The notes under the pieces were generated by a model. It saw only the letters and a list, made by a program, of their open reading frames with translations, was not told the origin of the DNA and searched no databases. Source: Rhodobiaceae bacterium (lineage in GTDB: Bacteria > Pseudomonadota > Alphaproteobacteria > RS24). From it: DNA of 35,555 bases. The position numbers and the translations under genes are program-made. The stretch is taken from NCBI GenBank assembly GCA_002683515.1, contig NYTN01000053.1:1-35555 (forward strand). The letters are read 5' to 3'. Below, in pieces: positions 20,740 to 29,355 of the stretch. The stretch's first letter is position 1, and each line of letters opens with the position of its first letter.

Positions 20740-21565
20740 TTTTTTCTTCTCCGGTGACTTTGTTTGAAGGGATAATATAAGGCCCTTTGTCTGTCCTGCC
20801 AAATTCTGCATCTACATTAAACACAGATGATAAGTTCTTCTGAGATAAAACCGCTTCCGGACTTCCCATAGCCACAACTTTACCTTCACTCATTAAGACG
20901 AGCCTGTCACTTAACCGTGCTGCAAGAGTAAGGTCATGAACAATGGTAACGACAAGCTTGCCTTTAAGCGCTTCTTCTTGCAGAAGCGCAGAAAGCTTCA
21001 ATTGGCGCTCAGGATCAAGCGATGTAAACGGCTCATCCACCAGCAAAATATCTGCATCAGTCGCAAGCAAACGCGCCATTAAAATCATAGCCTGCTCTCC
21101 ACCTGACAAAGATAAGACAGATTTCTCCGCATAGGCCTCTGCGCCGCAACGCTCCATCACCTCGTATATTTTTGCATCATCAATATGACGCGTATGGAAA
21201 CTCTCTCCATGCGGTAATCGTCCAAGCGCAACAATATCTCGCGCCAAAACCGGCCAATATACTGCTTGAAATTGAGGTAAATAGGCAATCATTCTGGCAC
21301 GCCTAATAGGGTCAGACAAAATATCCGCACACCCATCATATAAAATCTGCCCTGTTTTGGGGGTCAATAAGCCTGCAAGACATTTAAGCAATGTGGTTTT
21401 GCCTGCTCCATTCGGGCCAATGAGACTTACAATCTCTCCCGCCTCCAAGCTGAGGGAAACGTTACTGAGAGTTTTTTGCATTACATCGCCAATGCCTTCA
21501 TAGCGATGACATAAATCTAAAACATCGACAGTCTTGTTAGTCTTAACCGCTACCATTTCTGCCAT
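20726..21565 (-). CDS. cobalamin/iron-siderophore ABC transporter ATP-binding protein (BtuD/FecE-like)
   Basis: GPNGAGKTT, LSGGEQ, ILLVDEPFTSLD, VHDLTLAARLSDRLVLM: intact catalytic residues. Located in the riboswitch-led operon. Confidence 0.92.
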   Translation of the reverse strand: MAEMVAVKTNKTVDVLDLCHRYEGIGDVMQKTLSNVSLSLEAGEIVSLIGPNGAGKTTLLKCLAGLLTPKTGQILYDGCADILSDPIRRARMIAYLPQFQAVYWPVLARDIVALGRLPHGESFHTRHIDDAKIYEVMERCGAEAYAEKSVLSLSGGEQAMILMARLLATDADILLVDEPFTSLDPERQLKLSALLQEEALKGKLVVTIVHDLTLAARLSDRLVLMSEGKVVAMGSPEAVLSQKNLSSVFNVDAEFGRTDKGPYIIPSNKVTGEEKNVAG

Positions 21566-22467
21566 CTTTCAGGATTATCAATTTTAGGCACACAAGTAGG
21601 GTTTAAAATCTCACCAATAATCTGCGCCGATTCCAAAAGGCGCGGGCCTGGGCGGTTATAAAAGTGATTACCATTAACTATATAGACTTCGCCGTCCTGC
21701 ACCGCCCTTAAAGACTGCCACGAAGCGCCATGTGTTAAAGTGCTGAGTTCATCGCGTGCGCGCCCTATATCAAATCCACAAGGCCCCACAATAATCACAT
21801 CAGGATCAGCAGCATGAATATCTTCCCACATCACAGTTGGCGAATGAAGCCCACTTTCACCCAGCACAACATCACCGCCACCATAAGAAATAATTTCCGG
21901 CATCCAGTTACCGGCCCCCATAAGCGGAGCCGTCCATTCCATAAAGAATACAGATTTTCTTGCCTGACCTGAGACCGCTTCAGCAAGATTTGCAAACCCT
22001 GACCTCATCTCCCGGACAAGTGCCTCCCCTCGCGCTTCACTTGACAGAGCTTTTGACAAGTTATGTATATCCGTCATCACATCATCTAGGGTCATTGGCT
22101 CAAGCGATACTAGATTCGGTGGTGTATTATGTGACCCCATCCAGTCATGCAAAGCTGTTTCCACCTCATCAAGACTAACGGCACATAGCTCACATTGCGA
22201 CTGGGTAACAATCACATCAGGTGCTAACTCAGCAAGCTTATCAGCATCTAACCGATAAACAGATACACCCTGCTCGACAAGACGACGCACATCTGCATCA
22301 ATCTTAGCCGCTTGATCCATAGGATTCATTTTTGGCTGGGTCAAAATCGGAAGATCATTCAGACCAAGCGGCCAGTCACATTCATGAGACCGGCCCACAA
22401 GATTCTGCTGAAACCCCAAAGCACAAACCAATTCGGTTGCGCTCGGAAGTAGGGAAACAATTCTCAA
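21550..22467 (-). CDS. cobalamin-type ABC substrate-binding protein (BtuF-like) without a visible signal peptide
   Basis: MRIVSLLPSATELVCALGFQQNLVGRSHECDWP; PDVIVTQSQC. TTG start preceded by GGAAGGAGG; overlaps the ATPase gene by 16 nt. Confidence 0.9.
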   Translation of the reverse strand: MRIVSLLPSATELVCALGFQQNLVGRSHECDWPLGLNDLPILTQPKMNPMDQAAKIDADVRRLVEQGVSVYRLDADKLAELAPDVIVTQSQCELCAVSLDEVETALHDWMGSHNTPPNLVSLEPMTLDDVMTDIHNLSKALSSEARGEALVREMRSGFANLAEAVSGQARKSVFFMEWTAPLMGAGNWMPEIISYGGGDVVLGESGLHSPTVMWEDIHAADPDVIIVGPCGFDIGRARDELSTLTHGASWQSLRAVQDGEVYIVNGNHFYNRPGPRLLESAQIIGEILNPTCVPKIDNPERWQKW

Positions 22468-22490
22468 AAACGCCTCCTTCCTGTTAGCAT

Positions 22491-24335
22491 CTAAAAGTCA
22501 AAACGCAAGCCAACATTAAATGACCTGTCTGATGAACCAAAGCCATAAGCCGTCTGATAATCCTCATCGAGCAAGTTAGAAACCTTACCCTGAATTTTTG
22601 AATAGGCGTTGATTTGATAATGTGCGCCAAAATCAACGAGATTGTAATCTTCTAGGTCCACCTGCGTAGACGGAAAAGCATTAAAATTAGTATCAATGAC
22701 ATCACGCACTGATAATACCGACAGATTAGTAGTGAGTTTCTCACTCAAGCTAGCTGTAATGGTCATATTGAGTGTGTGCCGAGGGCGTCTAATCTCACGA
22801 CTACCATTTGAAAGTTTAGGGTCCTGATAGGTGTAATTTGCGGCAACAATAACACGATCACCCAGAGCCAAGTCAGCAGTCATCTCCACTCCCTCATAAG
22901 TACTTTTTCCAGGTTGTTGGAGATATTTACCATTCGAATAGCCAATAAGGTTATCAAGCGTGATTTTAAAAACACTCGCCGACAAAAACATGCCATCTCC
23001 ATTATCATAGATAATGCCGATATCTTCACTAACGCTTTCTTCGGGTTCAAGATTAACATTTCCACAAAGACCGTCCTGACAGAAAATACTTTTCCCAAAC
23101 TGCTCATATAGGCTAGGCGAACGGAAGCCTGTTCCGTAAGTTGCCCGCAACTTCAGTGCCGGGGTTAGTTCTTTCATTATAGTCGCGCGCCCCGTTTCAT
23201 GTTTGCCAAATTCTTCCTGATCATCAATACGAGCGGCAAAAGTCAGAAATAAATCCGACATTGGCATCGTCTGCCACAAAATATGAGCAGATTGGTTTTT
23301 AGCTTCATATGTCTCTGTTCCGTCATCATATTCCTCAGTTTCCATTTCTAAACCGAATAAAAACTGGTTCATTTCATTCACCGCATAATGCCCCTGATAG
23401 ACAAACATTTCGCGTATGCCCTCAGTCGAAAGTGTCGAAAAGGCCGAAACGGAAATATTTTCATCCTTGGAGGTCACCAAGCTTACTTCGTGACGAATAT
23501 TATCGCCCTGATAGGCAATACCAAGTTTTGCATTAACGCTTTCAAAGGCAGTCGTGTCATTAGAATCGACTGGCACATAATCATCATGGTTCACATCACT
23601 ATCGACATAGCGGACAGATAAATTAAGTTCCACATTGTCAGAGAGCGCCAGCCCAAACCGCCCGACAGCCGACATATATTCATAGCCGTCATCTTCTGTA
23701 TTACCGTCATCTTCATCAGCCGAAGAAAACCCGTCGCTTTCTGAAAAATTAAGAGCAACGCCATAATCCAAATTGGAAAGGCTTCCTGCCGCAAAACCTG
23801 AAGCACTATAACTGTCATAACTCCCAGCCTCTAAAGACAGGCTCTGCCGCGTTGGGCCACCATAAGCTGAAAACATGCTAACAACACCGCCAACAGCTTC
23901 ACTGCCGTAAAGCACACCATGCGATCCGCGCAATACTTCGATACGCTCGATTCCCAATGTCGTAATATGTGCCCATTCAGCTTGCTGGCTGACGGGGCTG
24001 TTTAATTGAATACCATCAAGTTGTACCACCGAATATTTTCCGGTTAACCCGCGTAAAAAGACATTCGAACTTGTACCTGGACCACCAGATGAATAACTGC
24101 TCACACCGCTGACTCGTTGCAAGACATTTTGCAAATGACGTTCCTGATAATTCAGAAAGTCTTCCTCATCCAGCACTGAAATAGATGCCCCGATTTGATC
24201 CACATTGGTTGGTATACCGGTTGCAGAAACTACAATTTCGTCAACCGCATCAGCATGGGCTACGCGAGATAAAACTAAAACAAAAAAGCAGGGTAACAAA
24301 CAAATTAAAAACAGGTAACTACGTAAAGGTAGCAT
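22491..24335 (-). CDS. TonB-dependent outer-membrane receptor, BtuB-like
   Basis: Signal peptide, EIVVSATGIPTNVDQIGASISVLDEEDF plug, GGPGTSSNVFLRGL, GSEAVGGVV, C-terminal NVGLRFDF. Immediately downstream of the cobalamin riboswitch. Start chosen as ATG 24335 (alternative 24347). Confidence 0.93.
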   Translation of the reverse strand: MLPLRSYLFLICLLPCFFVLVLSRVAHADAVDEIVVSATGIPTNVDQIGASISVLDEEDFLNYQERHLQNVLQRVSGVSSYSSGGPGTSSNVFLRGLTGKYSVVQLDGIQLNSPVSQQAEWAHITTLGIERIEVLRGSHGVLYGSEAVGGVVSMFSAYGGPTRQSLSLEAGSYDSYSASGFAAGSLSNLDYGVALNFSESDGFSSADEDDGNTEDDGYEYMSAVGRFGLALSDNVELNLSVRYVDSDVNHDDYVPVDSNDTTAFESVNAKLGIAYQGDNIRHEVSLVTSKDENISVSAFSTLSTEGIREMFVYQGHYAVNEMNQFLFGLEMETEEYDDGTETYEAKNQSAHILWQTMPMSDLFLTFAARIDDQEEFGKHETGRATIMKELTPALKLRATYGTGFRSPSLYEQFGKSIFCQDGLCGNVNLEPEESVSEDIGIIYDNGDGMFLSASVFKITLDNLIGYSNGKYLQQPGKSTYEGVEMTADLALGDRVIVAANYTYQDPKLSNGSREIRRPRHTLNMTITASLSEKLTTNLSVLSVRDVIDTNFNAFPSTQVDLEDYNLVDFGAHYQINAYSKIQGKVSNLLDEDYQTAYGFGSSDRSFNVGLRFDF

Positions 24336-24356
24336 AATAATCTCCATACAGAATTT

Positions 24357-24372
24357 GCCGGATAATTCCGGC
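24357..24372 (-). promoter_or_regulatory. GC-rich hairpin between riboswitch and btuB-like start, possible expression-platform element
   Basis: GCCGGA-ATTA-TCCGGC inverted repeat just upstream of the ATGGAG-ATTATT-ATG start region. Confidence 0.4.
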
Positions 24373-24439
24373 GCTATTATTCGTCGTCTGTAACGGAAAT
24401 ACCGTCCTCCACAGTGCATCCCGCCTGTAGAAAGTAACG

Positions 24440-24605
24440 ACCATATATGGCAGGTTTCCTGGCTTGCGTATCAGCATGTTTTGTCGCCTTCCCCTTCCGG
24501 GTGGCATATGACAAACACTTCTCGCCTACAGTTGCGGGAGCAGCTACAGAGTTGGTAATAACAACCTTACTGTATTCCCTTTTACCCCCTTCACGGGGCA
24601 CCAAA
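24440..24605 (-). ncRNA. cobalamin (B12) riboswitch
   Basis: Reverse strand contains GGTGCC...AAAAGGGAA...GCTGCTCCCGCAACTGTA...GCCACCCGGAAGGGGAAGGCG...CAAGCCAGGAAACCTGCC, in the conserved order of the cobalamin element. Boundaries approximate. Confidence 0.93.
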
Positions 24606-24680
24606 TATGCCTAATCGTCATACCCTGATTGAAAAAATCGGTCAAGTTTTGAGAAATTAGCTAAGGAATATAGGCCTTAG

Positions 24681-25694
24681 TTAAGCTAATCTGGCGAGGC
24701 CGCGCCCTCTCAAAAGCAAATAGATGAAAAACGGCACACCCAATAATGCCGTCACCACGCCAAGTTTTAATTCTGTCATTGTCGGTAAAAGTCGTATCAG
24801 CAAATCGGCAGCAACGAGCAGGATTGATCCAAAAATCGCAGATGGCAGAAGCGCACGGGACGGCATATACCCAAAAAACGGGCGCATAATATGCGGCGCA
24901 ACCAGCCCAACAAATCCTATGACACCGGCAACAGCCACGGCCCCTCCAATTGCCAACGCCATACCAACAGCAAGTTGACCCCTAATCTTAAAAATATTCG
25001 CGCCAAGGCTAAAGGCTGTATCTTCACCTAAAATTAGTGCATCAAGTTTTTTCCCGCCTAAAAGCATCAGACCACACCCGACAAAAATTAAGGGTAGAGC
25101 TAGCCCAACATGACTCCATGACCGGTTTTCCAGTGACCCAAGAAGCCAATAAGTGATTTCAAGCGCAGCAAAATAATTATCTGATAGATTAAGAGTAAGA
25201 GAAATACCTGACCCTGCAAAAGCACTAATCGCAAATCCGGCTAATATTAGGCGCAATGTATCACCGCGCTGTCCCGCGAGAGTAAATAGCAAAATAACAG
25301 ACACTAATGCGCCGGCACTCGCCATTAATGGCACAGCAAATGAGAGAGTTCCCGTCAAACCTATGTAAATCGCTAGCACCGCGCCTAATGCTGCGCTATT
25401 CGCGGCACCTAATATAGACGGCTCCGCGAGACCATTTTGCAAAAGCCCCTGTACGGCTGCACCGCTTAACCCCAAAGCAAAACCTATGAGCACAGCCAGC
25501 ACAAGTCGTGGCGCACGTATCTCCGATAATATCAAAGCGTTTAGATATTCTTCATTGCCACCATCTCGATAGAAAAGCCACCGCACCATATCCATTGGGG
25601 AAATAAACCCACTCCCAACCATTAAGGACGCAAATCCAACCAGCAATAATATGCCGATAAGAATAATCATGTTTCTGGAATCTTTGCGCTGCAT
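24681..25694 (-). CDS. FecCD-family ABC transporter permease (BtuC-like)
   Basis: RAPRLVLAVLIGFALGLSGAAVQGLLQNGLAEPSILG, GFVGLVAPHIMR and C-terminal GVPFFIYLLLR motifs; multiple TM segments. Confidence 0.93.
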   Translation of the reverse strand: MQRKDSRNMIILIGILLLVGFASLMVGSGFISPMDMVRWLFYRDGGNEEYLNALILSEIRAPRLVLAVLIGFALGLSGAAVQGLLQNGLAEPSILGAANSAALGAVLAIYIGLTGTLSFAVPLMASAGALVSVILLFTLAGQRGDTLRLILAGFAISAFAGSGISLTLNLSDNYFAALEITYWLLGSLENRSWSHVGLALPLIFVGCGLMLLGGKKLDALILGEDTAFSLGANIFKIRGQLAVGMALAIGGAVAVAGVIGFVGLVAPHIMRPFFGYMPSRALLPSAIFGSILLVAADLLIRLLPTMTELKLGVVTALLGVPFFIYLLLRGRGLARLA

Positions 25695-25793
25695 GTTGTG
25701 ACCCTAATCGTCTCTAATTTTCTCTTCAAGTTTAAAAGCACTTATGTGACTTCATGCTGGACTTTCGATTATGGAAATGCCAACAAAAAACAC

Positions 25794-26699
25794 ATGGCAA
25801 AACTAAAACGCAAAATTCTAATTGGCTTATTGGCTGTGATGATTGTTTTTTCCAGCAACACCGGCATAACAGAAGAATTGAAAAACAATGAAACCTACAT
25901 GCCCCGTGTTGCCAGTCTGAATCTTTGCGCGGATGCTTATCTGATAGCCTTTGCAAAGTCCGAGCAGATTTTAAGTCTTACACAGCAATCCTCGGACCCT
26001 ACACTCTCAGCTTTTGTTGAAGAAGCTTCAAATTTTCCAATTTCATCTGGTCGCCTGTCAGACATCCTGCAACAACATCCGGACATTATTATCATTAACA
26101 ATTATTCACCGCCGCCAAACGACGCATTAATGTATAAGCTCGGCATTAAAATTGTGAAACTTGAGGCCTCCAATAGCTATCAATCCGCGCGTAATGAAAT
26201 TCTTGTGCTTGGGAAAGCACTGAACCGACTTGAAGCAGCAAAAGCCTATCTGGCAAAACTTGATAAGGAACTAAGAGAGGCCCAACCCTCAGAGATGACG
26301 AACAGACCAAGTATTATTAACTATCAAAGGCGTGGCATTGTCGTCGGCGAAAATCATATTCTGGATGATATAATCCAGCTTGCTGGGGCAAGGAATCTCG
26401 GACGCGATACCGAAAGAACCATCGGTCCAATGTCTCTGGAAAATCTAATCCGCCTTCAGCCGGATTATGTATTGAGCATATCTGAAAAAGATGAACGAAT
26501 TTACAACTCTGAGGATCGCGGCTCAGAGATACTAAGTCATCCTGCCCTAGAAAAGATGTTCGGCGCTGAACAACATATTTATATTCCCCAAAATTTGACG
26601 GTTTGTGCAGGTGCAACAACTCCAAAAGCTGTAGCTCATCTTGTTAATTCTTTGAGATCCTCAAGGCTAAATGCCGAGACCCGTCAAATCCTTGAGTAA
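25794..26699 (+). CDS. ABC transporter substrate-binding protein (helical-backbone metal/cobalamin receptor) with signal peptide
   Basis: MAKLKRKILIGLLAVMIVFSSNTGITEE signal region; PRVASLNLCADAYLIAFAKSEQILSLT; HPDIIIINNYSPP. Divergent from btuC-like gene. Start shifted from 25698 to ATG 25794. Confidence 0.85.
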   Translation: MAKLKRKILIGLLAVMIVFSSNTGITEELKNNETYMPRVASLNLCADAYLIAFAKSEQILSLTQQSSDPTLSAFVEEASNFPISSGRLSDILQQHPDIIIINNYSPPPNDALMYKLGIKIVKLEASNSYQSARNEILVLGKALNRLEAAKAYLAKLDKELREAQPSEMTNRPSIINYQRRGIVVGENHILDDIIQLAGARNLGRDTERTIGPMSLENLIRLQPDYVLSISEKDERIYNSEDRGSEILSHPALEKMFGAEQHIYIPQNLTVCAGATTPKAVAHLVNSLRSSRLNAETRQILE

Positions 26700-27452
26700 A
26701 TGGATTGCCGGCTGAAGGTAATCCGGTGTTGGAATAATATCCATAACTGTCAACGCTGTGACTGACAAAAGAGAAGCAACTCCCAGCAACCCAAGTAACA
26801 AGGGTAAATTTGAAGTAGTTTTATTATAAATCCCTAGTTCAAGAGCTTTCAGGCTATAACCCGCAGCTTCACCCAATTGTTGAAGCATAATTTTTATAGC
26901 CTCGCCCCAAGGTTGGCTGCGCATTAAGAGCACCCCCCCTGCGCGACCATTGCCAGGACAATTGAGGGGGACATGAAATCCCTCCATTGGGAATATATCC
27001 GGCCAAAGGTCAAAAATCTTTGCGGGAATTGTCTCTGTATACAATTCGCCGGCTGGTGTATTTGTTTTATCCATCCACAAGGACAGCTTTTTAGCCCATT
27101 TTTCCAGATTCTTATCTTTTATCGTTTTGAGCTGACTTCCCTCAAGCCGCGACATAATAACATCGCTACCTTTGTTTTTTTTGACCCAAACAATTACGCC
27201 GTCACAATGGGTGAACCCATCCAGTCTGGTGGCTAATATATTCGCAATTTCTCTCGTATATCGCGCACGCCGGAAATCATGCTCCATCAATAAAAGATTC
27301 GCCAAAGCGCGCCCGCCCGTGGGAAAAGTGGCTTGACCCGATTGAGGCGTCATTGAACTGTCTAAATTAGTGTCCAGATCACCATCCGGTTGAGATGCAA
27401 GCTGGTTTTGTAAAACTGTATCGGCCATATCTTTAGCTTCAGTCCCAGACAT
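26667..27452 (-). CDS. hypothetical protein: soluble, possibly GAF-like N-terminal region and C-terminal TM segment
   Basis: 261 aa; ALANLLLMEHDFRRARYTREIANILATRLDGFTHCDGVIVWVKK and a terminal hydrophobic segment LPLLLGLLGVASLLSVTALTVMDIIPTP. 33-nt tail-to-tail overlap with the SBP gene. Confidence 0.7.
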   Translation of the reverse strand: MSGTEAKDMADTVLQNQLASQPDGDLDTNLDSSMTPQSGQATFPTGGRALANLLLMEHDFRRARYTREIANILATRLDGFTHCDGVIVWVKKNKGSDVIMSRLEGSQLKTIKDKNLEKWAKKLSLWMDKTNTPAGELYTETIPAKIFDLWPDIFPMEGFHVPLNCPGNGRAGGVLLMRSQPWGEAIKIMLQQLGEAAGYSLKALELGIYNKTTSNLPLLLGLLGVASLLSVTALTVMDIIPTPDYLQPAIHLLKDLTGLGI

Positions 27453-27634
27453 TCGAGTGTCTTTCCTAGGGTTTGTGTTCCGGCTTTTTTATTATTTCAT
27501 AAATTGCCACACTGAAAATAAATAACTCTTTAAGCATAATTTTGACGAATCTTATCTATTGTATAGTGTTATTATAGTTTTATTATCGATTCATCAGATA
27601 TTTTGTTGAATTTGATGTCAGTAACGGTTTTTAA

Positions 27635-28495
27635 ATGAGTCAATCAGAAGAAGAAGAGTTCCGGAAGATGGCAGAAATCGCTGATGCCATTAACGATATT
27701 CTCGAAAATAACAAACTTGATGATGAACGTAACATCCCGCCAGAGGTAACTCCGGCTAATGTTGATGCGAATGAAAATGACGCGGATACGCAAGTTCATT
27801 CAGAAGAAACACCGCCCGATAGTCTTGATGAAAGTCTTGAAGCTGCCCTTGCTGCTGAAATTGCTGCAGATTTAGCAGGCGATATGCCTGGTGGTAGTCA
27901 AAGTGATACGCCTCTGACTGAGACTGAAATTCCATTTATATCTGGCGCGGCATTTGATGCACCACCTAATCTAGATAATATGGCAGCATTGGATGATCAA
28001 AACGCTGATAATCTGAGTGATGCTGAGATTATGACAGACCCTCTTTCAGTAGCAGATAACCCTGATTTATCCTCTGAAATGACAGAAAATGAACCTTTTG
28101 ACAAATTTCTGGACAATGATATGGCGTTTTTATCCTTACGGATGCGCGATACACTGGCAGAATTGAAGTCTGAACATGGGGATACACTGGAAGCCACAGA
28201 AAATCTTATTGGTAAAATGGCGCTATCCGTAGACGGACTTGTTGAGGAAATGCATTCTTCCTTAGGTGCTTTAGAGAAAAAAATTACCTCTCGAAAAGCC
28301 AGTATTAATCAAGAAATTGACCGTATTTATCAAGAAATTGCCACAACAAGAAGCGAATTGGAGCTTTTGGTTTCAAAATTCCAAAATGACACGGCAGAAA
28401 ACCATAAAACTTATAATGATATCTTTTCTGAAGAGCGCAGTCGGGTTGAAAGGTACAGAGAATTCCTTTCATTTATGATTCGCGATAAAAATTAG
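27635..28495 (+). CDS. hypothetical acidic protein with C-terminal coiled-coil
   Basis: 286 aa; Asp/Glu-rich low-complexity N-terminal half, then helical ALEKKITSRKASINQEIDRIYQEIATTRSELELLVSKF. Confidence 0.75.
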   Translation: MSQSEEEEFRKMAEIADAINDILENNKLDDERNIPPEVTPANVDANENDADTQVHSEETPPDSLDESLEAALAAEIAADLAGDMPGGSQSDTPLTETEIPFISGAAFDAPPNLDNMAALDDQNADNLSDAEIMTDPLSVADNPDLSSEMTENEPFDKFLDNDMAFLSLRMRDTLAELKSEHGDTLEATENLIGKMALSVDGLVEEMHSSLGALEKKITSRKASINQEIDRIYQEIATTRSELELLVSKFQNDTAENHKTYNDIFSEERSRVERYREFLSFMIRDKN

Positions 28496-28521
28496 ACCAA
28501 ACAATCTTGCATAAAATTAAA

Positions 28522-28542
28522 AAGTAATATTTATTATTACTT
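28522..28542. promoter_or_regulatory. perfect dyad abutting the GntR start codon
   Basis: AAGTAATA-TTTAT-TATTACTT (8-bp perfect arms); ATG begins at 28543. Confidence 0.5.
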
Positions 28543-29262
28543 ATGGAAAAAAATACCTCTAAAAGGCGCACTGATATTGCTGCCGAGACCATTGGCAGGC
28601 AAATTGTAAGAGGAAAACTGTCTATCGGGCAGGTTTTGCCTAATGATCAGGTCATGTGCGAGTCACTCGACATTTCCAGAACTATTTTACGAGAAGCATT
28701 ACGCATATTGGGAGCTAAAGGGCTTGTAAAAGCTGTTCCAAAAGCCGGAACATTCGTAAATGATACAGATAAATGGGCCATGTTAGACTCAGATATCCTA
28801 AATTGGCTCACCGATACCACTACGAGCAGTCGTCTTGAACCTCTTTTGGTGGAAATGATTGATATCCGTCTTGCTATTGAACCTGGCGCTGCCGCACTTA
28901 CCGCTTCTCGCGCACAAGCCACCGAACGACAAAGAGTATCTGAATTATTTCAATCACTTAAACTCGCCACCACGCCAGCATCAAGCCATGAGGCGGAAGC
29001 CGCTTTTATTGACTGCATTTTAGCGAATTGCCACAATCGTTTCTTCAATAGCCATCGTATGTTAGCAAAAACCTGTCTTAAATTGCTCTTTGAGCATACG
29101 GAAAGATATAATTACTTATCTCTTACCGCCCATGAAGCCGCCGTTCGCGCCATCATAAATTATGAACCACAAAATGCGCGGCGCAGCATGCAAGCTATAT
29201 TACTGCAAGCATCTCCTATTATCCGAAACAAAAAAAACCCTGCTGACGAATCAGCAGGGTAG
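28543..29262 (+). CDS. GntR-family transcriptional regulator, FadR/FCD subfamily
   Basis: wHTH ESLDISRTILREALRILGAKGLVKAVPKAGTFV; FCD-type MIDIRLAIEPGAAALTASRA. Confidence 0.92.
   Translation: MEKNTSKRRTDIAAETIGRQIVRGKLSIGQVLPNDQVMCESLDISRTILREALRILGAKGLVKAVPKAGTFVNDTDKWAMLDSDILNWLTDTTTSSRLEPLLVEMIDIRLAIEPGAAALTASRAQATERQRVSELFQSLKLATTPASSHEAEAAFIDCILANCHNRFFNSHRMLAKTCLKLLFEHTERYNYLSLTAHEAAVRAIINYEPQNARRSMQAILLQASPIIRNKKNPADESAG
29230..29260 (-). terminator. intrinsic (Rho-independent) terminator acting on the minus strand
   Basis: Reverse strand: ACCCTGCTGA-TTCG-TCAGCAGGGT-TTTTTTT; perfect 10-bp stem, UUCG loop, U-run. No U-run on the plus strand. Confidence 0.75.
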
Positions 29263-29330
29263 AGTTCAGGGATATGTGTGTGAGGGTTTAACACACAGTC
29301 CGTCTTGGGAGACGGATATTTAATTTACGT
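29230..29330 (-). ncRNA. candidate minus-strand small RNA ending at the UUCG terminator
   Basis: Three consecutive hairpins on the reverse strand: CCGTCT-CCCA-AGACGG (29300-29315), TGTGTG-TTAAACCCT-CACACA (29277-29297), and the terminator. No clear promoter seen. Confidence 0.3.
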
Positions 29331-29355
29331 TGCGTTTAATAAATTGGATTAACTA

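Noticed and set aside
24377-24604. 75-aa minus-strand ORF (and overlapping 24319-24507)
   Set aside because: Coincides with the cobalamin riboswitch and its expression platform; better explained as structured RNA.
29237-29260. Same hairpin as a plus-strand terminator for the GntR gene
   Set aside because: Downstream plus-strand sequence is AGAGTTCAGGG with no U-run; the signal supports only the minus strand.
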